Of a stretch of DNA of 64,000 nucleotides, positions 26,357 to 34,818 are shown piece by piece (the first letter of the stretch is position 1; each line of letters begins with the position of its first letter). The DNA is taken from assembly GCF_000818195.1 (NCBI RefSeq), contig NZ_JTHL01000001.1, forward strand, positions 7,483,852 to 7,547,851, read 5' to 3'. Source of the DNA: Streptomyces sp. 150FB (GTDB lineage Bacteria > Actinomycetota > Actinomycetes > Streptomycetales > Streptomycetaceae). A model generated the notes under the pieces. That model did not search any database, was not told where the DNA came from, and worked only from the letters and a program-made list of their open reading frames with translations. The translations under genes were made by a program, and so were the position numbers.

Positions 26357-26384
26357 GAGCGCCACCGGTTTCCCCGTGGCGCTC
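26357..26384. terminator. Bidirectional terminator between convergent small genes
   Basis: GAGCGCCAC (26357-26365) pairs perfectly with GTGGCGCTC (26376-26384) around a 10-base loop, followed by CTTCGTTG. It lies between the convergent genes ending at 26330 and 26402. Confidence 0.65.
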
Positions 26385-26401
26385 CTTCGTTGTGCGAGTG
26401 C

Positions 26402-26659
26402 TCAGCCGCGGTTGCGGTTCTTGGGTGGCCGGCCCCGGAAGTCACATCTGGGGCAGGCGTCCTCGCCTTCGATGTGGCCTTCGTACCAGCCGTGAACAGC
26501 GGCGTGCACGATCGCCTCCTTCCAGTCGGCTTCGCCGCTCTCCACGGAGGCGATGGCGTTGCCGACGATCACCCGGAGCAAAGGGCTGTCAGGTGACGGG
26601 TACGGCGGTGAGGGCATCGGCGAATCGGTGATGCCCCGAGCCCTTAGGCGTTCACCCAC
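26402..26659 (-). CDS. Small hypothetical protein with a CxxC motif
   Basis: The product is 85 residues. The middle is helical and acidic (IVGNAIASVESGEADWKEAIVH, in two overlapping helices), followed by HGWYEGHIEGEDACPRCDFRG. One CPRC pair could bind zinc with nearby His residues. I do not recognise a named family, but the composition strongly suggests a real actinomycete protein. The start may be internal, because the first 20 residues are Pro/Ser-rich. Confidence 0.6.
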   Translation of the reverse strand: MGERLRARGITDSPMPSPPYPSPDSPLLRVIVGNAIASVESGEADWKEAIVHAAVHGWYEGHIEGEDACPRCDFRGRPPKNRNRG

Positions 26660-26702
26660 GAACTACCATGCGCAGCCCGGCCCGTCAGCCGGCCTGATCC
26701 CG

Positions 26703-27335
26703 TCAGGTGCTGAGCACCAGCGGAACAAGGAAGTAGATTTCGACGGTTTCGTAGACGGCGCCGATGGCGAAGAGCGCGAGTGCGGGGATCCAGAGCCGGC
26801 CGAGGCGGCTCAGACCGCGCGCGTAGGCCTGGCGGCGCGTCCGGGCGCCCACGGTCGTCGGCCGGAGCCAGGACCTGCCCAGCAGGTAGGCGCCGAACAT
26901 CACCAGTGCGTAGGCCTGGAACTCGATCAGGAGGGTCAAGGAGTGCGGGATGAGGATCAGTGTCGATGCCCGGTCGACGGGCGCGAGGATGATCCCCAGG
27001 TCGATCGTCTTGATGGCGAAGACCGCGAGACCCGCGAAGGGGATCACCATCGACGGCAGGACTATGAGCAGCAGGGCCGTCTCGAACACGTTGACCAGGA
27101 AGATGATCGTGCCGAAAAGCCAGGGGTTCCCGACCACAGTGTCGACGAGCGCGCCCTGGTCGCCGTTGGCGAACGAGGAAGTCCGCGCGGCGTGGAGGTC
27201 GGGGAAGATGATGGCGAGGGCCATGCCGACGAGCAACACCCCGTAGACGAGGGCATTGATGAGGAGGTAGGCGCGGAGGTCGGCGCGAATGATCTGGAAC
27301 GGTCCGCGAAGGCGGTTCATGATTCTCACGTACAT
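26703..27335 (-). CDS. SpoIIM/DUF95-like integral membrane protein
   Basis: The product has 210 residues with about five membrane helices. The segment LILIPHSLTLLIEFQAYALVMF, ending in GAYLLGRSWL, resembles the conserved His/Glu helix region of stage II sporulation protein M-like (DUF95) proteins. Their function outside Bacillus sporulation is unknown. It is followed on the same strand, 107 bases upstream, by another membrane protein, and a TetR gene lies divergently, so the three probably form a regulated unit. Confidence 0.6.
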   Translation of the reverse strand: MYVRIMNRLRGPFQIIRADLRAYLLINALVYGVLLVGMALAIIFPDLHAARTSSFANGDQGALVDTVVGNPWLFGTIIFLVNVFETALLLIVLPSMVIPFAGLAVFAIKTIDLGIILAPVDRASTLILIPHSLTLLIEFQAYALVMFGAYLLGRSWLRPTTVGARTRRQAYARGLSRLGRLWIPALALFAIGAVYETVEIYFLVPLVLST

Positions 27336-27443
27336 TTCTCTGATGAAGTGTCGTCAGCGGGCCTGGCCGGCGTGTGGAGGCCTGGCGCGTGAGGGCCGGG
27401 GACGTGGGGGTCCGGGCTGTGGGCCACGCTCGAAGTGGTCGGT

Positions 27444-28106
27444 TCAGTGGCCTCCGGCGTCGAGCAGCCAGTGGTAGCGCAGGCGGAGAGCTCGTTCCAT
27501 GCTCGCCAGCGCGGCGCCGAAGGCGAGCGTGAGGTTGAGCCAGAGAGGCAGGCGGATGGGCGAGTTGAAGGTGCCAAGGCTTTCCGCGACGGGCGGCACC
27601 TGAGAGATCGGTTCCATGATCTGCAACAGGTTCAGTCCCACGCCGATCACGAGCATCAGCACCGAGCCGGCGGCGATCATGCGGCTCACCGCTGGGTGGT
27701 CACGCTCGAAACGAGCCCGCTTGCCCTCGCGCGACTTCGGGTCGGGAACGAGCTGCTGCTCCTCCCCTTCGGCGGTGACGTAGTGGCAGCGCTTGATCCC
27801 GAAGTTGCTCCTCGCCACCTCGATGACACCGCCCTCCAGGGGGAACACGGCGGGGATCGTGGACCGGGCGTGATGCCGGCCGTCGAGATACAGGTGTGCT
27901 GTGACCTCGCCGCCCGACTGGTTGCCCCAGTACCGGACGTCGACGGCGTAGGTCCCTGGCCTCCGGCCGTCGGGGGACGGACGGAGGTAGAACAGCGCAC
28001 GTCCCAGCGGTATATGCCACCAGCGGAAACGCTTCAGAGGCCGCCCGTCGCCCTGCTTGACCCGCCGGATGGCCCGGCGGCGCCGCCATGTCGTGGACGC
28101 GTTCAT
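27444..28106 (-). CDS. Membrane protein of unknown function
   Basis: This 220-residue protein has a basic N-terminus (TWRRRRAIRRVKQG) and a beta-rich soluble part of about 120 residues (GTYAVDVRYWGNQSGGEV, AHLYLDGRHHA). Two C-terminal membrane helices follow (about 140-160 and 190-208). No named family is recognised. It starts 18 bases from a perfect 19-base palindrome and is divergent from tetR, the classic arrangement for a TetR target. It is probably cotranscribed with the SpoIIM-like gene. Confidence 0.65.
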   Translation of the reverse strand: MNASTTWRRRRAIRRVKQGDGRPLKRFRWWHIPLGRALFYLRPSPDGRRPGTYAVDVRYWGNQSGGEVTAHLYLDGRHHARSTIPAVFPLEGGVIEVARSNFGIKRCHYVTAEGEEQQLVPDPKSREGKRARFERDHPAVSRMIAAGSVLMLVIGVGLNLLQIMEPISQVPPVAESLGTFNSPIRLPLWLNLTLAFGAALASMERALRLRYHWLLDAGGH

Positions 28107-28124
28107 TTCGCTCCCCTCGGCTCG

Positions 28125-28143
28125 ACTAACACACTGTGTTAGT
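28125..28143. promoter_or_regulatory. 19-base palindromic TetR operator
   Basis: ACTAACACACTGTGTTAGT is a perfect 9-1-9 palindrome between the divergent membrane-protein and tetR genes. A related imperfect site with AACTA...TAGTT ends lies at about 28156-28176. It is very likely the operator of the adjacent TetR protein. Confidence 0.75.
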
Positions 28144-28204
28144 ACCTGGATGGCAAACTATCACGGTGTACTAGTTGGGTGAACGGGTGGCGGAGGTTGA
28201 TGTG

Positions 28205-28813
28205 ATGACGGATCACGACGAGCAGTTGGGAAGCCGGGACAAGGTGTTGCTGGCGGCGATGCAGATGATCGGGGAGAACCCCGGCGCGAAGCTCAGCGTG
28301 CGGGCGGTCGCCGCGCGCGCCGGAGTGAGTACGGGTTCCCTCCGGTACCACTTCCCGACGCAGCGCGAACTTCAGGACGAGGTGCTCTCCCGCCTGTACG
28401 ACGTGGTCATCGCCGAGGACCGGATCCACGACCGCACAGTGCCGGCCCGTGACCGTCTCGTCGACTGCCTGCGCCAGGTACTCGCCCCCGCCGGAGTAGG
28501 CGCCGGCGCACGGGAGGCGTCCCGCGTCATCCACGAGCAGTTCATCGCCACGGAGCCGACCGAGCAGGTGCAGGACGCCTATCTCGCCCTCGAACGGGAA
28601 GGGCGGCGTCGCGTCGAACACTGGCTGACGACGCTGACCCATGAGGGCGCTCTCGCCGCAGGTGACACCTCGCGGAGCGCGAAGTTCCTGCTCACCGTCC
28701 TGAACGGCCTCGCACTCGAACGGGCCCTCCCGGCCGAGGGCTCCATCCTGCAGGCCGAGAACGACACCCTCTACATGGCCGTCGACGCCGTCCTGCACTC
28801 CGGAGCCTCCTGA
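28205..28813 (+). CDS. TetR family transcriptional regulator
   Basis: The product has about 202 residues. I chose ATG 28205 because GGAGG lies 8 bases upstream. The HTH is near residues 25-55 (LSVRAVAARAGVSTGSLRYHFPTQREL). The remaining helices form a C-terminal ligand-binding domain. It is divergent from a membrane-protein gene across a perfect palindrome, so it should repress that operon and itself. The ligand is unknown. Confidence 0.9.
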   Translation: MTDHDEQLGSRDKVLLAAMQMIGENPGAKLSVRAVAARAGVSTGSLRYHFPTQRELQDEVLSRLYDVVIAEDRIHDRTVPARDRLVDCLRQVLAPAGVGAGAREASRVIHEQFIATEPTEQVQDAYLALEREGRRRVEHWLTTLTHEGALAAGDTSRSAKFLLTVLNGLALERALPAEGSILQAENDTLYMAVDAVLHSGAS

Positions 28814-28885
28814 CTCTTCGGTCCGAGCGCACGCATGCCGGTCGACATGGGTCGGCCTTCCGCGGTCGCTGTGGGGCGGGTTGGG

Positions 28886-29216
28886 TCAGATCTCGGACAG
28901 GCGGCGGGACAGGTCCAGGACGGCGGTGGCGAAAGTGAGGGCGTGGCGCAGGCCGGTGACCTCGTACAGGGTGGGGCGGACCAGGTCGGGCCAGTCGTCG
29001 GGGACTGCGGGCCGACGGGCGAGCAGCACCTCGGGGGTGGCGAGGCCGAGGTGGGCGTGGACGTTCCACCCCGTACGGGGGGCGGATTCCCAGCGTGGGC
29101 GGATGCGGCCGAGAGGGAGCCTGGTGGTGTCGGCGGGGCACCAGGCGACGTCAAGGGGGGCCGTCGGGAAGGCCGGAGATACGGCGGACGAGCGCGCCGT
29201 CCGCGTCGTTCGGCAT
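28886..29216 (-). pseudogene. Frameshifted small hypothetical gene
   Basis: A start at ATG 29216 reads MPNDADGALVRRISGLPDGPP and then hits a stop. One base further the frame continues as LDVAWCPADTTRLPLGRI, RPRWESAPRTGWNVHAHLG, then LVRPTLYEVTGLRHALTF and stops at 28886. The two halves read as one protein of about 110 residues, broken in a run of six C near 29157. This is either a real frameshift or a sequencing error in the homopolymer. Function is unknown. Confidence 0.55.
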
Positions 29217-29310
29217 CGGCTGAAGGGCGAGGCTGCGTAGAGGCAGCGCGGGGGAAGCGCGGGCTGGGGTGGGGATGATGGGTGCCTCAGGAGCAGGTGG
29301 CCGGGCGGAT

Positions 29311-29522
29311 TCAGTTCCAGGCGAGGAGGTCGCGGACTCCGGTCGGTAGGTAGCCCTCCTGCCCGTTCTCAGCGATAAACACGACACCGTTGCTGATGAC
29401 GATGCTTGCGCCGACGAGATGGGCGAAGGGCCGGTCGGGGGTGATGGCGAGGCGGATCGGCAGGGCGGGGTCGAGGTCGTGGAGCTGGCTCAGCAGGTAG
29501 CCGACGTCACCTCATGGGGCAC
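29311..29522 (-). pseudogene. Frameshifted DUF6225-like small gene
   Basis: GGAGG precedes GTG 29522, which starts MPHEV and soon stops. In another frame GYLLSQLHDLDPALPIRL, AITPDRPFAHLVGASIVI and VRDLLAWN runs to the stop at 29311. The pattern of a helix plus short strands recalls small DUF6225-type Streptomyces proteins (tentative). One indel near 29510 breaks it. It is adjacent to the other frameshifted gene. Confidence 0.45.
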
Positions 29523-29649
29523 GGGAACCTCCGAAGTGGGATATGTAGGTGACGACGGTGGTGCGGTGGGGCTGTCCCCTGGAGGGCTTCACGCGCGACA
29601 TGCGCGGCGTCGGCCACCTCGGAACGGGTGACCTGGAGGTACGGCGGCG

Positions 29650-29970
29650 ATGGGCAAGTCCGACTCCCACGATGGCCTCTCAGCGCTGTCCGACGCGCCG
29701 GCCGGCCTCGTCGTCATGATCCTGGTCCTGCTCTGCCCGTACGCGACGTACAAGTTCGTCCACTGGGCGAGCGGCGGCGGCCACGACCTCCACCGCAGCG
29801 GCATCGCCGGACTGACGGTCGCCGCAGGCGCGGCCAAGACCGCAGGAAGCGTCGCTGACGGCCAGCGCTCCGACCACCGCGATGATCGCGAACAGGTTGA
29901 GGGACCCCATGACCTCCTTGAGGACCGCAAGCAGAACCTTGGGGCCTTTCGGCGGGCCCGGTTCCGGTAG
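29650..29970 (+). CDS. Small putative membrane protein
   Basis: The product is up to 106 residues, with one clear membrane helix (about residues 17-40, GLVVMILVLLCPYATYKFVHW). An Ala/Gly segment follows, then a charged tail. No family is recognised, and the last 40 residues may be non-native. The gene sits in a decayed region with other broken genes. Confidence 0.4.
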   Translation: MGKSDSHDGLSALSDAPAGLVVMILVLLCPYATYKFVHWASGGGHDLHRSGIAGLTVAAGAAKTAGSVADGQRSDHRDDREQVEGPHDLLEDRKQNLGAFRRARFR

Positions 29971-30281
29971 GCGATGTGTGGCCAGGTGACGGCGGCGTGA
30001 CTGGGGGCCGTTCGGATCGGGTTGCTCCGGGGGCGTTCGACCCGCCCTGCGTCCGTTCCCCACCGGAGAAATGTCCGCCTTGGTTGCGGCGTCTCGGAAG
30101 CGTGAACGCTCCGAGTGATGCGACTGACGCGACTGGTGCGGGATCCCTCGCGCGCCGACCTCAACGTGGCTGATTACTCCATTCCAACGAGAGAATCGGA
30201 CATGGAGCAACGTCGAACCCCACCGGACCTGTACGGGGGTACGTTCAAAGCGCAGCAGTTCGGAACGGCATCGGGGTACGC
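29971..30281. other. Upstream region of the first crotonase gene
   Basis: No gene is supported. The last 120 bases have lower GC than the rest, as does the following gene, and must contain its promoter. I did not find the HxlR-type motif seen near the second crotonase. Confidence 0.4.
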
Positions 30282-31112
30282 ATGGTAAATCAGGAACAGC
30301 GTCTTGTTGTAAATGAAATCCTTCCTGAGTACTGGCAAATTACGATTGACAATCCGCCCATCAATCTTTACGACCCGGAGATGTTTGCGGAACTTCGCAT
30401 GCTTATGGATCGAATCGAAGCGGATGAAAATCTTAAAATTGTCGTGTTCGACAGTTCGAATCCCGACTACTTTATCGCCCACTACGACATTACCAGGGGT
30501 AATGTTATCCCGGACATGCCGGGGGCTGCCAAATTCACTGAATGGCCGTCCTTCGTCACTCGCCTGGCGAACACTGGGGTTGTGAGTGTGGCCAAAATTC
30601 GCGGGCGCGCCCGCGGGCACGGAAGTGAATTGGCACTCGCATGCGACATCCGTTTCGCCAGTCGCGAGAAAGCCATTCTCTGTCAAGTGGAGGTGGGAGT
30701 CTCCGTCGTCCCGGGAGGTGGGGCCACGGAGTGGCTCACCTCCCTCGCCGGGAGGTCCAGAGCGTTGGAGATTCTTGTTGGATCAGAGGACTTCGACGCG
30801 GACACGGCAGAGAAGTACGGGTGGATCAATCGTGCTGTCCCGGATGCTGAACTGGACGGCTTTGTGGACTCTTTTGCGCGACGTGTTGCCCGTTTTGACA
30901 AGGGTGCAATCGAACTTGCAAAGAAACTCGTCAACTCCCGCGCGGGAATTCCCTCCGAGGCTGATCGATGGTCATCGAATCATTCATTCTTGGAGACGAG
31001 TGAGTGGCCGTCGACTCAAAGAACCAGCCGTATGATCCTTGAGCTGGGATATTGTAAAGCAGGAGACTTCGAACTCAACCTGGGTCGTCACCTGGGAGAG
31101 ATGGAACGGTAG
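30282..31112 (+). CDS. Enoyl-CoA hydratase/isomerase (crotonase) family protein A
   Basis: The product is 276 residues with a crotonase fold. NPPINLYDPEM opens the fold. VSVAKIRGRARGHGSELALA and CDIRFASREK give the oxyanion-hole region, and VSVVPGGGATEWL the active-site loop. SRALEILVGSEDFDAD, then GWINRAVPD, follow the family order. The paralogue at 31992-32822 has the same length and shares FDS(S/A)(N/D)PD(Y/F)F(I/L)AHYDI. Codon use is clearly more A/T-rich than its neighbours, especially in the first 300 bases, which suggests recent acquisition. The substrate is unknown. Confidence 0.85.
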   Translation: MVNQEQRLVVNEILPEYWQITIDNPPINLYDPEMFAELRMLMDRIEADENLKIVVFDSSNPDYFIAHYDITRGNVIPDMPGAAKFTEWPSFVTRLANTGVVSVAKIRGRARGHGSELALACDIRFASREKAILCQVEVGVSVVPGGGATEWLTSLAGRSRALEILVGSEDFDADTAEKYGWINRAVPDAELDGFVDSFARRVARFDKGAIELAKKLVNSRAGIPSEADRWSSNHSFLETSEWPSTQRTSRMILELGYCKAGDFELNLGRHLGEMER

Positions 31113-31342
31113 GAGTGGGGCTCGTGACGGCGTCCGCCGCGCTCCATACTGACGTCAGCGACGGAGTGTTGTCACGACGCCCGAATCTGTTACGTCCGCA
31201 GGCAGCCCCGCATACGCGGAGCCAGTGCTGGGTGAAGCCGAGGCGTCGGCGGCGGCCCGTGGCGATGTGCCCGCCCGGACCAGGACCGCGCTCGAAACCT
31301 TCGATGAGGGGCGCGCCGGGCGGTACGCCCCATCGGCGACCA

Positions 31343-31828
31343 TCAGTAAAGACAGCCGAGGCCCGCAGCCGGTACTACCTCGTCGAGCCCTATGTCGGTA
31401 CGGCCCTTTTCATCGATGAAGGCCAGACGCACCTGTGCGCCGTCCACCGCCGAGCACAGGACCGCGGCCGGACCCGCCTCATCGGCGAGATGCCGGTCTC
31501 CCCACTGCATGAGCGCGGCCAGCACCGGAAGGATCTCGTGACCCTTGTCCGTGAGCTGGTAGGCGTCGCGCACCCGCGATCCGGGCTCCTTGTAGGGCAC
31601 CCGAATCAGGATTCCCTCCTCGGTAAGCGTCTGTAGCCGCTCAGTGAGCAGGTTGCGCGCACAACCGAGTACGCGGTGGAACTCCTCGAAACGGTAAGCA
31701 CCGAGAAAAGCCTCCCGCAGAATCAGGAGAGTCCACTTTTCTCCAAGGATCTGGAGTGAACGCCCTATGGAGCAGTTTTGGGTGTTCTCCTTCGTCCTGT
31801 CTTCATGTTTCACCGTTGTTGCACCCAC
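31343..31828 (-). CDS. HxlR family transcriptional regulator
   Basis: This 161-residue protein has an HxlR-type winged helix: CSIGRSLQILGEKWTLLILR at 19-38, then RFEEFHRVLGCARNLLTERL and LTEEGILIRVPY. The conserved Cys before the helix suggests possible thiol or aldehyde sensing, as in HypR/YodB relatives (inference). A C-terminal extension of about 45 residues follows. It lies between two paralogous crotonase genes. A 23-base palindromic motif is found upstream of it and again upstream of the second crotonase. Confidence 0.88.
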   Translation of the reverse strand: MGATTVKHEDRTKENTQNCSIGRSLQILGEKWTLLILREAFLGAYRFEEFHRVLGCARNLLTERLQTLTEEGILIRVPYKEPGSRVRDAYQLTDKGHEILPVLAALMQWGDRHLADEAGPAAVLCSAVDGAQVRLAFIDEKGRTDIGLDEVVPAAGLGCLY

Positions 31829-31854
31829 TTCCGCCCGGACGGACTCCGATAGAT

Positions 31855-31877
31855 CTGGGTTGACAACTTTAACTCAG
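31855..31877. promoter_or_regulatory. HxlR operator candidate, copy 1
   Basis: CTGGGTTGACAACTTTAACTCAG is an imperfect palindrome (CTGnGTTnA...TnAACnCAG) 27 bases upstream of the hxlR start. It shares 19 of 27 aligned bases, including flanks, with the copy at 32875. TTGACA is included and may be the hxlR -35. Confidence 0.55.
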
Positions 31878-31991
31878 GCGCCCGCGATCTCGGCGGGCCG
31901 CGTGCGGCACCCAGGAGGGTGGCCGCCTTCTCCGAAAGGGGGAGGCCGCACCGCCGAGCGGGTGTCGCACGCCGTCCTCGGCTCGTCGCTG

Positions 31992-32822
31992 TCAGATCTC
32001 GTTGCCGAGGTTCCTCAGGAAGTCACCCGCCCGCAACTCGACGTGAGTGCGCTCCTGGAGCCCCCTTCCGGACGCGGCACCCACACGGCGCTGCGCACCC
32101 TCACGACCGACCGAGTCCCAGAAGGTGTCGAGGGCAGGCGGCTGAAGGGAGTTGTCGGGGAGGGACACCTGGCCGACGTACCGCTTGGTCTCGGCGAGGG
32201 CGAACTTGTCGAACGACGCGAGACGGTCGGCGACGTCGTCGACGAATCCGTCCAGCCCCGCATCGGGCAGGGCGCGGTTGACGTAGCCGTACCGCTCCGC
32301 GAGTTCACCGTCGTAGTCCTGGCTGGTCAGCAGGATCTCCAGGGCACGCCCCCGGCCCACAAGGTAGGGCAGCCGGAACATCGGTCCACCGCCGGGCACC
32401 AGTCCGTACCCGACCTCAAGCTGGCCGAGCAGTGTGTGCTCCCGGCTGGCGAAGCGCATGTCGCAGGCCAGGATGAACTCGCTGCCAGCCCCGCGCGCAC
32501 GGCCTCTGATCTTCGCGATGCTTACCGCGGGGGCGCTGGCCAGCCGGGTCAGCACATCCAGCCAGGGGTGCATACCGGTCGGACCGGTCACCTCCATGCC
32601 GGTGGTCTCGGCCGGGTCCCGGGCGATGTCGTAGTGCGCGAGGAAGAAGTCGGGGTCGGCGCTGTCGAAGACGACCACCGTGACCTCAGGGTCGGTCTCC
32701 AGCTCCCCGACCAGCGCCTCCAGTTCACGGATCATCTCGGGGTCGATGAGGTTCATGGGCGCGTGATCGAACGTGACGTTCCAGCGGTGCGGGTTGCTTC
32801 GGTCGATCCGAATGGTGGACAT
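31992..32822 (-). CDS. Enoyl-CoA hydratase/isomerase (crotonase) family protein B
   Basis: This is a 276-residue paralogue of the gene at 30282. I chose ATG 32822 because it gives the same length and aligned N-terminus as the paralogue; the frame extends 14 codons further without a reason. VSIAKIRGRARGAGSEFILA and LVPGGGPMFRLPY mark the crotonase active site. Unlike paralogue A it has ordinary high-GC codon use. An HxlR-type palindrome lies 52 bases upstream. It probably acts on an acyl-CoA under HxlR control (inference). Confidence 0.85.
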   Translation of the reverse strand: MSTIRIDRSNPHRWNVTFDHAPMNLIDPEMIRELEALVGELETDPEVTVVVFDSADPDFFLAHYDIARDPAETTGMEVTGPTGMHPWLDVLTRLASAPAVSIAKIRGRARGAGSEFILACDMRFASREHTLLGQLEVGYGLVPGGGPMFRLPYLVGRGRALEILLTSQDYDGELAERYGYVNRALPDAGLDGFVDDVADRLASFDKFALAETKRYVGQVSLPDNSLQPPALDTFWDSVGREGAQRRVGAASGRGLQERTHVELRAGDFLRNLGNEI

Positions 32823-32874
32823 AGCGCACTCCTGACATTTCGTGTGGGGGCGGAATTGATCCACACACTAGCAT

Positions 32875-32897
32875 CTGGATTTAATTTTTAAACTCAG
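32875..32897. promoter_or_regulatory. HxlR operator candidate, copy 2
   Basis: CTGGATTTAATTTTTAAACTCAG is a palindrome of the form CTGnnTTTAAnnnTTAAAnnCAG, very AT-rich against its surroundings. It lies upstream of crotonase B and matches the motif upstream of hxlR. Confidence 0.55.
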
Positions 32898-33346
32898 CCC
32901 TTGGTCGTATACCGCACAGCACGCCCCACCCCCTGGCGGGGCGCTACGTCTGCGGCCTCGAAACCCTCACGCGTCCGAAGCCCAACAGACCCTTCCCACT
33001 CTGTGGGACGACCTTCGCCGCGCACCCGCGCCGCTCCGCACGCCACCGAGGACGGGGTTCGACCCAAGCCGGCCCGCCGCACCCGCCCAGACAGGGCCGA
33101 GTTTCGAACTGCGCACTCTGGAGGGTGAGCGCGGTACTGCCGAGTCGGGCCGACACTCTGCTCTGCGGTCCTCCGCTCGTCGGACGGGGCCGGCCTTCGC
33201 GCGGTCGTCGGGTGCGGCACCGGTGCGGGCAGCGGGTAAGGAAGCTGGCATCCCCGCGAGTCGGCGAGAGCGACGCGCGGTAGCCGGGCCCAGGGCGACG
33301 GGGATCTCGCCCGCCATACGTTCGATCGCTGAAGGTCAAAAATCTC
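32898..33346. other. Intergenic region without supported gene
   Basis: About 450 bases separate two minus-strand genes. Open frames here are GC-driven, with no coding signal. Only a weak CGCCCC...GGGGCG stem near 32920 is visible. Confidence 0.4.
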
Positions 33347-34300
33347 TCACAGCGAGGTGATGACGCGCAGCCGGTCCTGATAAGCACGGCGAGTCACGGC
33401 GGCGTGGGGAGCGAGGCGGTCGAAGCCGTGGGGCGCGCCGGGGTGGACGTGCAGTTCGACGGGTACTCCGGCGCGGGCGAGGGTAGCGGCGTAGAGGATG
33501 TCTTCGGTGCGGAAGATGTCCAGGTCACCGGTCTCGATGTAGGCCGCGGGCAGGGTCGCCGCGTCCGTGAGGCGGGCAGGCGCCTCTACGGGTGAGACGT
33601 GGTCGCTTCCGGCGCGCTCGCCGAGGAGTGCCTGCCAGGCGGTCGCGTTGTTGTCGTACGTCCAGGTCGCTGTCCCGGCCAGTCCGGGGTCGGCGTCGAC
33701 GTTGCGGTCGTCGAGCATCGGGTAGATGAGGATCTGGCGTGCGACGGGCAATTCGCGCTCGCGGGCGAGGATGGCGGCGCCTGCAGCGGGTGCGCCGCCG
33801 CCGCTGTCGGCCATGATCGCGATCCGATGAAGGTCTACACCCAGCTCTTCGGCATGCTGGTGCAGCCATAGGAGTCCGGCATAGACGTCCTCGGCCAGTG
33901 CGGTGCCGCAGGACTCCGGTGCCAGCCGGTAGCCGACCGACAGGAACGGCACCTTGGACTGCTCCGCGTACCAGCTGAGTAGCCGTTCGTAGGCGTCGAG
34001 GCTGCCCAGGATCATCCCTCCGCCATGCACGTACAGCACGGCAGGCCCCGGAGCGGTGTGACGATGCCGGTGCCAGCGCAGCTCGAGGGTGGCGCCGTCG
34101 GCTGTCGGTGTGGTGTAACGGGTGCGGGTGACGTCGGTGGATGCCGGGTCGAGTGAGGCCATGTACGCCTGGCCGGCCGTACCGACTTCGCGCAGCGCGG
34201 CCCAGTCCCCGCGGGCCGTGTGCGGGCGGGGCCCGCTGAACAGGTGGGCGAGTTCGGGGTCGAGCGCGTACTGGACGAATGGGTGCTGTGCGGTGCTCAT
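33347..34300 (-). CDS. Alpha/beta hydrolase, hormone-sensitive-lipase type
   Basis: This 317-residue esterase has the oxyanion motif HGGG (VLYVHGGGMILGS near residue 95), the nucleophile serine in ADSGGG (about 165), and a His near the C-terminus (HPGAPHGFDRL). YIETGDLDIFRTED supplies the acid. These are the hallmarks of HSL-family esterases. It follows a SnoaL-like gene by 21 bases and is probably cotranscribed with it under the divergent MerR regulator. The substrate is unknown. Confidence 0.88.
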   Translation of the reverse strand: MSTAQHPFVQYALDPELAHLFSGPRPHTARGDWAALREVGTAGQAYMASLDPASTDVTRTRYTTPTADGATLELRWHRHRHTAPGPAVLYVHGGGMILGSLDAYERLLSWYAEQSKVPFLSVGYRLAPESCGTALAEDVYAGLLWLHQHAEELGVDLHRIAIMADSGGGAPAAGAAILARERELPVARQILIYPMLDDRNVDADPGLAGTATWTYDNNATAWQALLGERAGSDHVSPVEAPARLTDAATLPAAYIETGDLDIFRTEDILYAATLARAGVPVELHVHPGAPHGFDRLAPHAAVTRRAYQDRLRVITSL

Positions 34301-34321
34301 GCGGTTGCTTCCGATAATCGG

Positions 34322-34684
34322 TCAGTACTGGGACGGCTTGAGCATGACGGTGATCTGTGAGGTGACCTTGTCGTCTCGTACCTGGAAGTAGTGGGTGAGG
34401 ATCACCGGGTCGGGCAGGCGGGCCTTGTCGAAGGTGCCGTCAGTGACGGCCCGGACGATGATCTGCCCGGAATGTTCGAGCACCTCGGTAATCTCATAGG
34501 TGACCTTGTCTCCGACGATCTCCTTCGCCAGGAACGCCCGGATGGCCGCCTTCCCGGTGAACTCGCGAGAGGCGTCGGTGATGTAGGCGTCATCGGCGAA
34601 GGTGTCGACGATCGCGTCCAGGTCGAAGGCGTTCGTGGCGCGGAAGTTCTCCGCGAGCACACCGGGAAGCGATGTGGGCGTCAT
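34322..34684 (-). CDS. SnoaL/NTF2-like protein
   Basis: This 120-residue small cone-shaped fold protein reads FRATNAFDLDAIVDTFADDA, YITDASREFTGKAAIRAFL, then a beta-sheet region. ATG 34684 is preceded by AGAGAGGAACC. Family members range from polyketide cyclases to ligand-binding proteins. It is first in a two-gene unit with the HSL esterase and divergent from merR. Confidence 0.8.
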   Translation of the reverse strand: MTPTSLPGVLAENFRATNAFDLDAIVDTFADDAYITDASREFTGKAAIRAFLAKEIVGDKVTYEITEVLEHSGQIIVRAVTDGTFDKARLPDPVILTHYFQVRDDKVTSQITVMLKPSQY

Positions 34685-34785
34685 GGGAGGGTTCCTCTCT
34701 CTGCTGGTCCGGGCTGGTCCGGGCACCGGCGTCATCATGTTCCGGGTGACCGCGAGGGAGGCTCCAAGCCCCGCGAGCAGGAGAA

Positions 34786-34803
34786 CCCTCCCTTGGGGGA
34801 GGG
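34786..34803. promoter_or_regulatory. MerR-type operator/promoter
   Basis: CCCTCCCTTGGGGGAGGG is an 18-base palindrome (7-4-7) ending 15 bases before the merR ATG, followed by GATACT. It resembles the dyads bound by MerR-type activators between -35 and -10. The closeness to ATG suggests a leaderless merR message. Confidence 0.65.
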
Positions 34804-34818
34804 CTGATACTGGAAGTC

